This document shows, piece by piece, positions 11,944 to 23,313 of a DNA stretch of 64,000 nt. Each line of letters starts with the position of its first letter. The first letter of the stretch is position 1. The DNA is taken from the NCBI GenBank assembly GCA_023935145.1, contig CM043700.1:62335620-62399619 (forward strand), read 5' to 3'. The notes below the pieces were generated by a model, which ran no database searches, was not told where the DNA came from, and saw only the letters and a program-made list of their open reading frames with translations. The DNA is from Bretschneidera sinensis. Its lineage: Eukaryota > Streptophyta > Magnoliopsida > Brassicales > Akaniaceae. The translations under genes were made by a program, and so were the position numbers.

Positions 11944-12676
11944 TGTTGGAAAATAACCTTTTGCCCAGGTTATGATCTTTCCAAACCCCCAAATCCAGAA
12001 TGATTTGTACTAGAACAAGAATCAAACCATAAAAGAGAAAATGCAAGCAATTGTTATCAAGGTTCGACAATTTGCCTGCGTCCCCGTGAGCTCCTCCGAG
12101 CTATCTGCACTAAATCAATGGAGTTCTTACAATTACAATAACACCTCCTCAAGAACCCAGAGTTCTTGATGAATGAAAGAAGAGAAAGAAAGAGATAAGA
12201 ACTAAGTGCTTCCCAGGAATTTTCCCCAAGAAAATTCCATTTACAAAGCCCTTGAATCCCCAATCTTGACTACTCTCTCTCATTAGAAACACCTCTGAAT
12301 ATTTGAGAGCCTATCTCTCTCAACAGCAGCCATTCTTGGAATAAGACCCTTTCTTGTGTTTCTTCCTTGTGTGATGTGTCTTTGCACTTGCACACTTTTC
12401 ACTATTGTGATGCTTGTTGCTCAAAGATGACCCTTTATTTAGAGCAACAACTTCTTTAACCAATCTTGAAGCCAATCTCAACCCTTAGATCTCAAGAACC
12501 AAAGACTCATGGATCTCTAAGAGTCTAAGTAAACCTGTGCATTTTAATCATGTCCCACACACCAGCTGAAGAGGCTTAAAATGAGGTGTCAGATGTGCCT
12601 TGCGCAGCGGCTCAGAACAGGGCAGGCTGCGGCGCACAACAGGGGAAAAATCAGCCACCTGCTGGAGGCCGCGACA
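11944..12676 (-). repeat. Copia LTR2 (shared middle LTR), left piece
   Basis: Starts TGTTGGAAAATAACC and matches LTR1 and LTR3 until 12676, where element C enters. The remainder is at 24587-24714. The sum, about 856 bp, equals the length of the other two LTRs. It serves as 5' LTR of body A and 3' LTR of body B. Confidence 0.9.
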
Positions 12677-12856
12677 TGATAAGTGCTTAAATAGTCATAT
12701 TTAAGCCCTTTAATTTACATTGTTAGGCTCTTTGTTTATATATTTTAGTAGATTCTACTTCATATTTATGTTTTCTGTGTTTTTCATAGGGCTGTGATGA
12801 AAAGAAGACATTTTGGAGCTCAAAGGAATAAAAAGTGAAGATCTACAAACCAGTAA

Positions 12857-12956
12857 GGTGTGCTTGAGCACACTTCTCTTATGATCGAGCGCACACTTAG
12901 AAGGTTCGAGCGCACACATATGCTCGAGCGTAGACCCATACGATCGAGTGCACACA
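12857..12956 (+). promoter_or_regulatory. U3 cluster of GATCGAGYGCAC motifs (5' LTR of C)
   Basis: Five degenerate copies, spaced about 20-25 bases: TGCTTGAGCACAC, GATCGAGCGCAC, TTCGAGCGCAC, GCTCGAGCGTAGAC and GATCGAGTGCAC. They end about 80 bases before the TATA box. The same cluster is in the other LTR at 23497-23600. The position suggests a promoter element; this is inference. Confidence 0.55.
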
Positions 12957-13037
12957 CCAGAGGCGGCAGAGCCAGATTTGGAAAGAAGTCTCCGGACCTT
13001 AAATTGGAAATTAGGGTTTCAGGGCACGCTTAGAGCC

Positions 13038-13047
13038 CTATATATAG
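13038..13047 (+). promoter_or_regulatory. TATA box of element C 5' LTR
   Basis: CTATATATAG, conserved as TTATATATAG near 23680-23689 in the 3' LTR. Confidence 0.6.
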
Positions 13048-13942
13048 ATTTGTAAAACACTGAAAACATGCTTTTGGAGAGAGCTTGAAATTGTAAGCTT
13101 TGGAGAGGAATTGACGTCTGCTCAGTATTCTTCGAGTTTTATTTTTCTGTTCTAGTTTAGTTATGGTTATAATGTTCAGAATACTTAGCATGCGTAACTA
13201 AACCCTAGTAAGGGCTTGGTTGAAGACCTAATTATGTTTAACCAATAATTCAGTATTGGTGCCATTGCAATATTTATGTTGTGATTCTTGATTTGATTAA
13301 TGCCTGTTTTTATTTAAATTCCTCATATATGTGTGTCTGATCAACGTATGCATGTGGTATGGATTAGTTAGTTGAATCAATTTGGATGACTGAGTCTTGG
13401 GTACAACAATAGTAACAAAAGATATCTTATCCGGATTCTTGGGTTAATCAACGTGGGAAACTAGGAGTGGACCAAGCCCTAAGTCTCGTGTGGCTGTCGA
13501 TTTCCACAGATCCTATGCTTTCTTAAGGAACAACTCAGTATACACCATGCTGAATCCCTTAAGAGAAAAAAGAGTTAGAGTATATACCATGCCTAACTCG
13601 TTGCTTAGGGAAATCAATAGCCTAAGGAGTGGACCAAACCCTTAGGTTGACAACAAGCAGGTATTCATAACATGAGTAGAGCATTGGCATATTATTTTGT
13701 TGGGGTAGCATGATTAGTGGTGAATACCAAGTCCCTACGCCTCTATCATTATTCTTAATCTAGACTCAATATTTCTATCTATTTTTACTTTGTGAAATTA
13801 ATTCTAAATCGAAATTCACCAATCTCTGTGGAAATGATCTCGCACTTGCACACTATGCTACTTTAGACCTTGTGCACTTGCAAGTAAAACAAGTTCGGTT
13901 ATTTGCTTATTTATTTAGGTAGATAAATGCACAACAAGTTTT

Positions 13943-13960
13943 TAGTGCCGTTGCCGGGGA
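13943..13960 (+). promoter_or_regulatory. Element C primer-binding site (tRNA-Asp type)
   Basis: TAGTGCCGTTGCCGGGGA, six bases after the LTR. It differs at two positions from the TGGCGCCGTTGCCGGGGA site of Athila-group elements, both changes of the CG/CHG-to-TA kind. Confidence 0.85.
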
Positions 13961-14134
13961 TTGCACTAAATTTCTTTCTAGAATTATTTTCATTTAGTTT
14001 AGTTATTTTTATTTATTTATTCTATTTTATTTTTATCAAAAATCTAAAAAAAATTAGTTTCTATTTTTATCTTTATTTTTGTTTCATAGAAAAAACCTAA
14101 TCTAATTCCTTTTTGTTTTCTCATTCAGGCACTC

Positions 14135-15455
14135 TGTTGTAAGTTTTAAATTACTTGCAAGCACATGAGTCGTTTGCAATATAGTGTTATGCAAGTGCGA
14201 GGTCGAATCCACAGGGAATTGAGTTGTGAAAATGTAATTTTATCTAAACTAACCCTGTTTTAACCTAGTTTCGAATTTTGTATTATATTGTGCAAAGAAA
14301 TATAAACTTAAACCAAATTATTTTTAAAGCAAATGATAAATAGACTAAGGTTTCTGAATCCACCCCTCCAAAGTAAAACATATATTTTCATGTTCTATAT
14401 GAAAGTAATAAAAAATTCCATGAATCTAACTTTAAACAAAAAAACAACGAATATCCCAATTAAACCAAAAGCATCCAATGTATCCGCTCTTAACAAATCA
14501 CAAAGGAAATCCAATTTAATCGAAAACGATTCTGTGTATCCATCAGATGAAACACAAGGAATATCCAATTTAACAATTAAAAGCAATCAATCATAAAATT
14601 TACTCAAATAATTGAACAGAACATTTATACTAAAAACATCAGAATTGTTATGCGCAAATTTGAAAATATAATGCTAAACAATTCAAAGGCTTTATCTTCA
14701 ACCTTAACTGAAGATTTTAGCCTCTCATAATTATGAAACTAAAGTTCACAATACAAGTGCTAAATATTAAACTTTAAAACTAATTAAAAAGAAATAAATT
14801 ACTATACATGAGAGAAATTCCACTCGCTGTTGGGCGGCGCTTCCCCTCGTGGTAGCAAAGCCTTCGGGGTCCACCAAAATGCTAGCAGACATCCACCGGA
14901 TTACACCAAATGGCTCAGGAATTGCACACCGAATGATGATGTGAGATGGTGCTTTTATAGGGGAATTCCCGGAGTACAATAGGCTGCAAATTCGATGTGG
15001 GATACTGCCCGAGTGCGCTTGATCGCAGAATGGTGCGATCGATCGCATGCTGGTGCACTGCAAAGCATTTTTAACCAATGTGGGATGTGTGAGTGCGCAC
15101 TTGCAATCGATCGCAAGTCTGGTGCGATTGATCGCACTAGACATCTTCAGCTTGACCCTTGTCTACTAAAACTGCCATAATTTTTTCTAAAAAAAATCAT
15201 TTTTATGAGCCGTAAAATTCCTCAGAATCCGGATCTTTCCAAGCATATATGGCTCATCTCTAGGTTCTTCCTGAATCAATACAGTAAAATCCACAAAAAT
15301 GACTGATTTGTACAGGCAATTCTGGCAATTTTAGTGAAACTCATTTCCCAATGCTTGTAAACCTGATAAACAACGAAAACAACTCAAAGTAACAAATTCT
15401 TAAGCTAACAAATGTAAATTAAGTGGCCAAAATATGCAATATTTGGCACTCATCA
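14135..15455 (-). repeat. Element D 3' LTR
   Basis: 1321 bp, aligned with 18736-20063 throughout. On the coding strand a TATA box CTATAAAAGC is at about 14951-14962, and a cluster of GCGATCGATCGCA-type motifs lies upstream of it at 15008-15140. The open frames on both strands inside this LTR recur in the other LTR only because the LTR is duplicated. Confidence 0.9.
15008..15140 (-). promoter_or_regulatory. U3 cluster of GCGATCGATCGCA motifs (element D)
   Basis: Five motifs of the kind GTGCGATCGATCGCA and TTGCAATCGATCGCA, 45-180 bases upstream of the LTR TATA box on the coding strand. The other LTR has them at 19610-19742. They share the GATCGA core and GTGCGC arms with the motif of element C. 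Confidence 0.5.
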
Positions 15456-16920
15456 AATATCCCCAAACTTACATTTTGCTAGTCGCTTAGCAAAACAAAA
15501 TAAAAAAAAACTAAATGAAAAACAAAGAACATAAAGATAAGTTCATCACTCATGGTATCCAAAAATTTAAGGAGCACTCAAAACTATGATATTCATTCAT
15601 GAGCAAGCTTAAAAATATAACTCATCTTCGCAATGAATAGCAATTTTAAAACCTAATTACTTACAAGAGGCAGGCTAAGACATCACAAGCTTGAATCAGT
15701 GTAAAGTGAATTAGTATATACAGATGAAGTTTCCAAATAACTTCAATGTTTAATGTCTCCATGCCTTAAGATTCACAGAATTTCTCATTAGAATGAACAA
15801 CAATGGCATAGTTTTATTTTTTTTTCTTTTTTTAATAAGGCTCTGCTATGTTTAGTTCCCTAAAGCTTTCTAATTGACCAATGTAATGAGTGTTGAGTCA
15901 ATGACTCCCAAACCAGATAGTTTTAGGGCATTAGGTGTAAAGACACCCCTAAGGACTTACTAACTCGAGTCAAAAAGGCTACGAAACTGAACTGACCTTA
16001 ACACTACCAAACAAAATTTCCATCTTTTGACGTGAACACTCACTGCTTACTGAGGCAAAAGGTCCAGTTACTCAGCGAAAAGTTTCGCAATGATCATTAT
16101 GAATAAAATTCTCACATTTTGACGTGAACACTCACTACTTACTGAGGCAAAAGTTCCAGTTACTCAGTGGAAAGTTTATTGATGATGATCATTATTTTTT
16201 ATTTTTTTTCACGCTTTTCTATGCCCAAGTGTTTATTCAACAAGTTATCCGGTTTCAGTTAAAATAAGGAAACATACACATGAAAATCACATGTCATACC
16301 TCACATAAATATGTGTTATTGTGCTAGTGTTAGATTAGATCAAACATGTAAATTCTCGAATGCCTAAAGTAAGTAACTAAGGTTTAAAACTCTATCATCA
16401 GATACTGTGTTCAAAATTTTTAAGCTCACTAATGAAACCACATCACAATTTTTCAAGTTAACCAAAATTTTCAGACGAAAATGAACATGCATTTATCTTC
16501 ACTAAAAAACAACAACAAATTAGGACAAAGTGTGTGAAATGTGTCTCCCATACCCCCAAACTTAAATTGCACATTGACCCCAATGTGTGAATAATATGGA
16601 AAGAGCTGACCTGGGATATGGAGAACTATTTGGATTGGTATGGATCATAGCATACCCCCAAACTTGAACTGAAGTACGCGTTGTCCCTGAAAAATAAAGA
16701 CTAGAAAACAAAAAATACTAGAAACAAACATTAATCATAAATATGAAAAAAATAATAAATATACAGAAAGGATATGTTGTGGGGTGTCTCCCATGAGCCC
16801 TAAGTTTATCGTCTTCAGCCAAACCCAACATTAGTAATCATGCCCAACTAAGCACTCCACCATCTGATCAATAAATGGGAGTGAAAAATGATCCTTCTTT
16901 GTGGCAGCATTCAACTTACG
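15456..16920 (-). other. Element D 3' noncoding region
   Basis: No coding capacity. Two tandem copies of about 105 bp (TTGACGTGAACACTCACT ... GGCAAAAG ... CCAGTTACTCAG) lie at 16022-16200. A block at about 16780-16830 (minus strand: GAAGACGATAAACTTAGGGC then GGGAGACACCCCAC) is typical of the sequence after the last gene of Athila-like elements. The region is homologous, in opposite orientation, to 21900-23310 of element C. Next to the LTR the coding strand has the purine-rich AAGTTTGGGGATATT, the polypurine tract. Confidence 0.8.
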
Positions 16921-17637
16921 CTAGTCTATACATACTTTCCATCCTGACTGAACATGAATTGGCACCAACTCATCGTCCTTATTCTTCACTACTGTCACTC
17001 CAGCCCGCTTGGGCACGACATGAATCGGGCTCACCCACTTGCTAATAGAGATTGGATAATTGATCACTACATCAAACAACTTTATCACTTCAATCCTCAC
17101 AACCTCTTGCATAGCTGTGTTGAGCCTTCTTTGTGGCTCCCTCGATGGCTTGACATTCTCTTCCACACGTAACTTGGGCATCACCATCGAGGGGCTGATT
17201 CCCTTGACATCCTCAATAGTCCAGCCAATAGCTTTCTTGTGCTCTTTTAAAATGTCCACTAATTTATCCTCTTGAGCCTCAACCAAATCTGAAGCTATAA
17301 TCACAGGCAAAAGAACTACTGGACCTAAGAACTTATACTTAAGATTTTTCGGTAAAGGCTTAAGTTCCTTCTTGGGTGGTTCAGGTGCTGTGGTCTCCTC
17401 CGTCTCACTGCTCTTCTGAGGAGCAGACTCCAAAGTAGCATTTGCTTGCTCAAGCAACTTATCCAAATCCAAATCCTCTCCAAAATGAGTAAAGCATGCC
17501 TCCAGGGGGTCCTCAATGCTTGATTCACCCACAGTCTCCTCCGTCTTATTACTCTTCAGAGGAGCAAACTCCAAGATAGCATTTGCTTGCTCAAGTAGCT
17601 TATCCAAATCCAAATCTTCTCCAACTGAGCAAAGCAT
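16921..17637 (-). pseudogene. Element D pol, N-terminal part
   Basis: 238 codons open. Order: a Glu-rich spacer, then ELKPLPKNLKYKFLG, EEHKKAIGWTI-type block (KEHKKAIGWTIEDVKGISPS), REPQRRLNTAMQEVV, and WVSPIHVVPKRAG ending in GWKVCID, the first part of Athila-type reverse transcriptase. It stops there: the palm with the YVDD box is deleted. The spacer contains a 47-residue duplication, GEDLDLDKLLEQANA at residues 6 and 53, so a 141-bp tandem duplication at the DNA level. Reading is clean, but the product could not copy RNA. Confidence 0.85.
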
Positions 17638-17641
17638 GCCT

Positions 17642-17917
17642 CTATAATGTCCCCAGACTGCCCTCTTTTCTTAAGCGCTTGTAGTCTCTCAGGGCAAGGT
17701 ACTTTAGGTATAAACGACTTAGGAGACTTTTTAACAGTAGATGTGGCTGTAGATGGCTCAACATATCTTTTCTCCTTGTTGCCACTTCCTTTGCTTGCCC
17801 TTGCTGCATAGCAGGGTTCTCTTCCACTCGATTGTCCACTTGTCTCCCAGACCTTAATGTGACAATCGATTGCACTTGTTCCTCCCCGTGCGTAGGATTC
17901 GATGAATTTTCAACCAT
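17642..17917 (-). pseudogene. Element D gag C-terminal/protease linker
   Basis: 91 open codons with QVQSIVTLRSGRQVDNRVEE, the TLRSG block that in Athila-like elements lies between gag and protease. A stop separates it from the pol piece at 17637. No protease active site was recognised. Confidence 0.72.
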
Positions 17918-18067
17918 AAACTGTCATTTCGGGTTGGGAACGGGCTGATTGGGGAACTTTCCCTTCTCTCTTTCACCTAACTTACTTGCAATTTGCCCTA
18001 TTTGACTCTCTATCTTAGCAATTGCTTGGTTGTTTACTATTTGCACACTCCTTACTCCGCTTATGGG

Positions 18068-18640
18068 TTAGCCAATCATCTTCCTGAAATCATTGAGGAC
18101 GTCCTCCAATGACTGTGAAACTGACGCTGACGCTTTAGTGGGTGTTTGGTAAGCGGGTGATGGTGCTGAATGGGCTGAGAGACCATAACTTGGAACTGGT
18201 GGAGGAAATCCGAGAGGGTATTGATTGTGAGCATGATGAGGGGCTCCTCCCTGATTTATTAGTCGGTTCTGCTTCCATGAAAAATTAGGGTGGTTCCACC
18301 ACCCTGGATTGTACGTCTCGGAGTAAGATTCATTTGATTGCCACCGACAGTCATTGAAAGCATTCATTTGTTTCATGGGATACTCGACAAAAGCCGGCAT
18401 AGATGGACAATTCTGTGCTAAATGCATAGGATTAGCACAGATGGAACAATTATCATCATTGAATGTATTGGCTGTATTGATGGACTGACAGATCATCTTC
18501 ATGAAATCCTTAAGGGCGTCCTCTAAAGACTGTGAAACCGGTGCTGGATTCATCCACATTATATATATATTATTTTTTATAGGCCAATGCAAATAGAAAC
18601 AAATAAAATAAAATAAAATTGCAAAAAAAAAATCAAACAA
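18068..18640 (-). pseudogene. Element D gag with CCHC knuckle
   Basis: 190 open codons. The CCHC zinc knuckle CSICANPMHLAQNC is at residues 65-78 (about 18407-18448), followed by a Pro/Asn/Tyr-rich tail. The large N-terminal gag domain of Athila-like elements is missing: the first 30 residues come from an AT-rich leader. The phrase SQSLEDxLxDFxKMI occurs twice, at residues 36-50 and 175-189, a DNA duplication of about 55 bp flanking the fragment. Confidence 0.8.
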
Positions 18641-18712
18641 AAATTACTAACTAACTAGTTGAAAAATAAAATTAATTCAGACAAAAATTTAATTTTCACA
18701 AACCAAACAACT

Positions 18713-18729
18713 CCCCGGCAACGGCGCCA
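18713..18729 (-). promoter_or_regulatory. Element D primer-binding site (tRNA-Asp type)
   Basis: The coding strand reads TGGCGCCGTTGCCGGGG, a perfect Athila-group primer site, six bases from the 5' LTR. It is better preserved than that of element C, in line with D being the later insertion. Confidence 0.92.
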
Positions 18730-18735
18730 AAAGCT

Positions 18736-20063
18736 TGTTGTGAGTTTTAAATTACTCGCAAGCGCATGAGTCGTTTGCAATATAGCATTGTACAAGTGCG
18801 AGGTCGAATCCATAGGGAATTGCGTTGTGAAAATGTAATTTTATCTAAACTAACTCTATTTTAACCTAGTTTTGAATTTTGTATTATATTGTGCAAAGAA
18901 ATATAAACTTAAGCCAAATTGTTTTTAAATCAAATGATAAATAGACTAAGGTTTCTAAATCCACCCTACCAAAGTAAAGCATATATTTTCATGTTCTATA
19001 TAAAAGTAATCAAAAAATTCCATGAATCCAACTTTAAACAAAAAACAACGAATATCCCAATTAAACCAAAAGCATCCAGTGTATCCGCTCTTAACAAATC
19101 ACAAAGGAAATCCAATTTAATCGAAAACAATTCGATGTATCCATCAGATAAAATACAAAGAATATCCAATTTAACAATTAAAAGCAATCAATCATAAGAT
19201 TTACTCAAATAATTTAACAGAATATTTATACTAAAAACAACAGAATTGTTATGCGCAAATCTGAAAATATAATGCTAAACAATGGAAAGGTTTCATCTTC
19301 AACCTTAGCTGAAGATTTTAGCCTCTTATAATTATGAAACTAAAGTTCACAATACAAGTGCTAAACATTAAACTTTAAAACTAAATAAAAAGAAATAAAT
19401 TACTATATATGAGAGAAATTCCACTCGCTGTTGGGCGGCGCTTCCCCTCGTGGTAGCAAAGCCTTCGGGGTCCACCAGAATGCTAGCAGACATCCACCGA
19501 ATTACACCAAATGGCTTAAGAATTGCACACAGAATGATGATGTGAGATGCTGCTTTTATAGGGGAATTCCCGAAGTACAATGAGCTGCAAATTCGATGTG
19601 GGATACTGCCCGAGTGCGCTCGATCGCAGCATGGTACGATCAATCGCATGTTGGTGCATTGCAAAGCATTTTTAACCGATGTGGGATGTGCGAGTGCGCA
19701 CTTGCGATCGATCGCAAGTCTGGTGCGATCGATCGCACTAGACATCTTCAGCTTGACCCTTGTCTACTAAAACTGCCATAATTTTTTCTAGAAAAATCAT
19801 TTTTATGAGCCGTAAAATTCCTCAGAAAATAGACTTCTGGATCTTTCCAAGCATATATGGCTTATTTCCTGGTTCTTCCTGAATCAATACAGTAAAATCC
19901 ACAAAAATGACTGATCTGTACAGGAAATTCTGGCAATTTAAGTGAAACTCATTTCCCAGTGCTTGTAAACCTGAAAAACAACGAAAACAACTCAAAGTAA
20001 CAAATTCTTAAGCTAACAAATGTAAATTAAGTGGCCAAAATATGCAATATTTGGCACTCATCA
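18736..20063 (-). repeat. Element D 5' LTR
   Basis: 1328 bp, matching 14135-15455 with a modest number of substitutions and small indels. The coding-strand TATA box is near 19553-19563 and the motif cluster at 19610-19742. Confidence 0.9.
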
Positions 20064-20068
20064 CACTC

Positions 20069-20390
20069 CAAGCAGAACTCTTTGGACCGCTTGCGATCAA
20101 GTGCACCCTTCTATGCGATCGAGTGCACTTGAGGCAGAGAGCTACCCGAGCAGTAGTGTTGAACTACTGTGCTGAAGTGATTGTTACGGATTCATGCACG
20201 GGCTTCGATCCAGATATCCAACATTCTTTCCCCTCGATACCGAGCTTGAGCGAACTATCCGACAAAGGCTTAGAGACAACTCTAAAGAGTTAGAAGAAGA
20301 AATTGAGGAAGAAGCACCAATGGCGGAACATATCGAAAATCAACAACCCCCTCACCCTCACTCCAAATTCATTTACCATCACAACTAACC
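20069..20390 (+). pseudogene. Element C gag start remnant
   Basis: The open stretch 20194-20388 reads LDTELERTIRQRLRDNSKEL and then EEEAPMAEHIENQQ. Athila-type gag proteins begin with a similar acidic region and an MAE start, so this is read as the leader and first codons of gag. Nothing of the gag core follows. Two GATCGAGTGCAC-type motifs are at 20084-20135. Confidence 0.5.
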
Positions 20391-20861
20391 CTCCCCCATT
20401 CCATCTACACACTCTCACTCTTATTCCCCCTTCACACCACTAACCTTCACAAATTCACACGGTAGGGCCATTAACATTTTTTTATAAATTATTGCCAATC
20501 ATCACACACCATTCTTTGATGTATAATTTACTCATATTATGTATTTGCCCTGTGTTTTGATTGTTTGTTTTCATGTTTGCAGGAGGTTGAGATCACGTTT
20601 GTGTGATCTCCATAGCTTCCACTTTTTGTTGCACCTAAACTGTTCGATACATTGCCTGAATGAGTGCGATCGAGTGCACCTCAATCTGTGCGATTGAGTG
20701 CATCCTCTCTTACGATCGAGCGCATTTACACCAGAAGCCTCCAACACAATGCCTAAACAAGTCGCTTCCAGTTCCCGAGCTTCCAGCAGCCATCTCTAAT
20801 TCTCCCGGCCTAGTTTCGAACAGCGAGACATCTTGTTCAAGACTACATTCAGTATAAATGT
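20391..20861 (+). other. Element C junction region, noncoding
   Basis: A pyrimidine- and AT-rich stretch follows the gag start. TTTGTTTTCATGTTTGCAG at about 20564-20582 looks like a splice acceptor, which would suit a spliced message for the downstream gene; this is inference. Three more GATCGAGYGCAC-type motifs are at 20664-20735. Confidence 0.4.
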
Positions 20862-21895
20862 GGACTTCAAGAGCTTGGACGCTACAAGATGGGCGGTCTA
20901 AGAATTCAAGGCCCGAGGACTCAAGCGGCTGTTCAAGCCGGTCTGCTCGACGGCTTATACTAGGTTCATGGTCAGCTTCTACGAGAACCTAACTTATGAC
21001 TGCACCCGACCAAAGATCCTATCCTCTTCAGTCCAGGGCAGATTTATTGAGCTGACCACTACAGACATCGTCACTGCCCTCCACTGCTGTGATGAATCCC
21101 CTCTGAATGACAGCCATATGGAGGAGCAGCTAGACCCATTTCCCCTGCCCCACATCATCGAGGATATATGTGCAGGCTAGTACGCGGACCAACACAACAA
21201 TACGGGGAGCAGGTCGAAGTTGCCTCCTCGCTTGTGGCTCGTGGACTCCATCCTCTAGTGCAATGTGTGCCCCTTGAGGCACAAGACTCATAGGAGGGAT
21301 TAGTTTATACAGGCCCTATACACCTTTCATCGGGGTCACTGGTACTCCACACCAGTCGTAATATGGAGTTAGATGCACAAGTTTTGGGATAATGTGCACA
21401 ACCATCAGTCCTCCATGGCTAATGCATGGGGGCTCCCCTTTCCCTTCCTACTCAGCCACATCTTCAAGAAGAAGGGGATCAAGGGCTCCTCTATAGATGG
21501 ACCAGTCAGCGACCACCCATTCTTCGGGAGAGCCCAGTGGAGCCTAAGTTAGTCTCATATGCCCCGAAGACCTCGGGTGCATGCCCCTGCTGCCGAGCCT
21601 GTGGCAGATGATCCTATAGACACCAAGCATCCCACAGAGAGCCCTATTTGGGAGGAGGACCAGCCAGACATGGGGTTCACAGAATACCAGTACCTTCTAG
21701 AGGAGTTGTCCTCATTCTACTGTGAGTTATCCGACATCCGTCGGGAGGACAAGGATGTGACCCTAGTGATCCATCAATGGATAGATGCTTTGGAGGCACA
21801 GTTTGCACGACAGGAGGTGATGCCGTAAGCCATCCTCGATCGCCTACCTCCTGCACTCAGTACCTCTTCGACTGCACCACCGGACGACCAGCAGT
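20862..21895 (+). pseudogene. Element C envelope-like / plant transposon protein ORF
   Basis: One continuous reading frame of about 340 codons, cut by stops at about 20897, 21178, 21256, 21298, 21368 and 21550, most of them TAG. Recognisable phrases: LKRLFKPVCSTAYTRFMVSF, the NLTYDCTRPKILSSSVQGRF block, LPPRLWLVDSIL, the TFHRGHWYSTP block, and WGLPFPFLLSHIFKKKGI. This resembles the extra 3' gene of Athila-like elements (the plant 'putative transposon protein' family). The product's role in the intact family is unknown, although some are called envelope-like. No transmembrane segment is obvious here. The acidic end (21559-21828) is DMGFTEYQYLLEELSSFYCE. Confidence 0.6.
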
Positions 21896-23313
21896 GAGAG
21901 GATACCCCGTCTGGCTGAAGACGTAAAACTTAGCGCTCATGGGAGGTACCCCACAACATATCCTTTTCATTATAGTATTTTATTTTCTTGTTAGTATTTA
22001 TGTTTATTTAACTATTTATTATCCATACTTTGTTTTCCAGCACAACGTTTGTTTTTATTTTTCAGGAACATAGTGCGTGCATCCAGTTCAAGTTTGGGGG
22101 CGTGCTACGAGCCATGCCAGCCATCTAGTTCTCCATCTCCCATGTCAGATCTTTCCATGTCGCTCACACATTGAGGACAATGTGTATATTAAGTTTGGGG
22201 GTAAAGGGAAACACATGCACACACTATGTCTCCCATTTTTTTTTTTAACAAAGATAAATGCATGTTCATTTTGTTTTGAAAATTTTGGTTGATTTAAAAT
22301 ATAATAAAGCTTCATTAGTAGGCTTAAAATCTATAACACATAGTCTAGTAATAGGAATTTTAAAAGTTTAGTTACCTACCTCAAGGCACTTAATAATTCA
22401 CAAGTTTGATCTAGATCTGACACAAGCACATTAGCACAAATTTGTGTGGGGTATGACATATAATTCTTATGTATATGTTTCCATGACCTAACTGTAATCA
22501 AATAACTTGTTAGATAAACACTTTGGCATAGAAAAATAAAGAAAAATGTCCATCATTCAAAAAGAGAAAATAAAATGCTCCTAATAATCATTAAATAAAA
22601 TTTCCACTCAGTAACTAGACATCTTGCCTCAATAAGCAGTGAGCTTTCACGTTAAAATGTGGGAATTAAGCATTTAATGATCATAAAAATTTCTGTTGAG
22701 TAACTAGACTTCTTGCCTCAGTAAGCAGTTAGTGTTCACGTCAAAAGGTGGGAATTTCACTTGGCATCATTAAGACTTGTTAGTTCCGTAGCCTTGTTGA
22801 CTCGAGTTAGTAAATCCTTAGGGATGTTTTTACACCTAATACCCTAAAACCATATGGTTTTGGAGTCATTGGCTAAACACTCGCTACAAGGGTCAATTAA
22901 AAAGCTTAATGGAACTCAACATGACAAAAATCTCATGATAAAAGAAAAAGAAAAAAAGGAAAAACTATGCCATTTTTGTTCTATCTGATAAGGAATTTGA
23001 TGAAGGTTTGGACACCGAAACACTATACATTAGAAATATTTGGAAGCTCTATCTTCTATGTGCTAATTCACCACACACCAAATCAAACTTGTAATGCCTT
23101 AACCCAACCTTATGTAAGTAACATGAACTTTTAAAATCCTTATTCATTGCAAAAATGTGTTTTTATTATAAGCTTACTTATGAACAGTCATCATAGTTTT
23201 ATGTGCAACCCAAATTTTTGGAGATCATGATGAATGAATTTATCTTTAATTTTGTTTTGATAGTCTTTTGTTTTGTATTGCTAAGGGACTAGCAATATGT
23301 AAGTTTGGGGGTA
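21896..23313 (+). other. Element C 3' noncoding region and polypurine tract
   Basis: Starts with GGCTGAAGACGTAAAACTTA and GGGAGGTACCCCAC, the Athila-type 3' block. Two tandem units of about 100 bp (22600-22760) correspond to those of element D at 16022-16200. AAGTTTGGGGGTA at 23301-23313, next to the LTR, is the polypurine tract that primes plus-strand DNA synthesis. Confidence 0.8.

Larger units (their letters stand above)
12677..13936 (+). repeat. Element C 5' LTR
   Basis: 1260 bp, TGATAAGTGCTTAAATAG to GCACAACA, aligned over its length with 23314-24586. A TATA box CTATATATAG is at 13038-13047. Upstream of it is a cluster of GATCGAGCGCAC-type motifs. Confidence 0.9.
14135..20063 (-). mobile_element. 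Athila-like gypsy element D, pol-deleted
   Basis: LTRs at 14135-15455 and 18736-20063, perfect duplication CACTC at 14130-14134 and 20064-20068. Coding strand is minus, so the right LTR is the 5' LTR and the primer site is at 18713-18729. Between the LTRs are gag fragments, the start of pol up to the first reverse-transcriptase residues, and then directly the 3' noncoding region. The rest of reverse transcriptase, RNase H, integrase and any envelope-like gene are missing. Confidence 0.9.

Noticed and set aside
14333..14596. 87-codon ORF conserved again at 18919-19197
   Set aside because: Both lie at the same place in the two LTRs of element D; conservation reflects LTR duplication and not protein selection.
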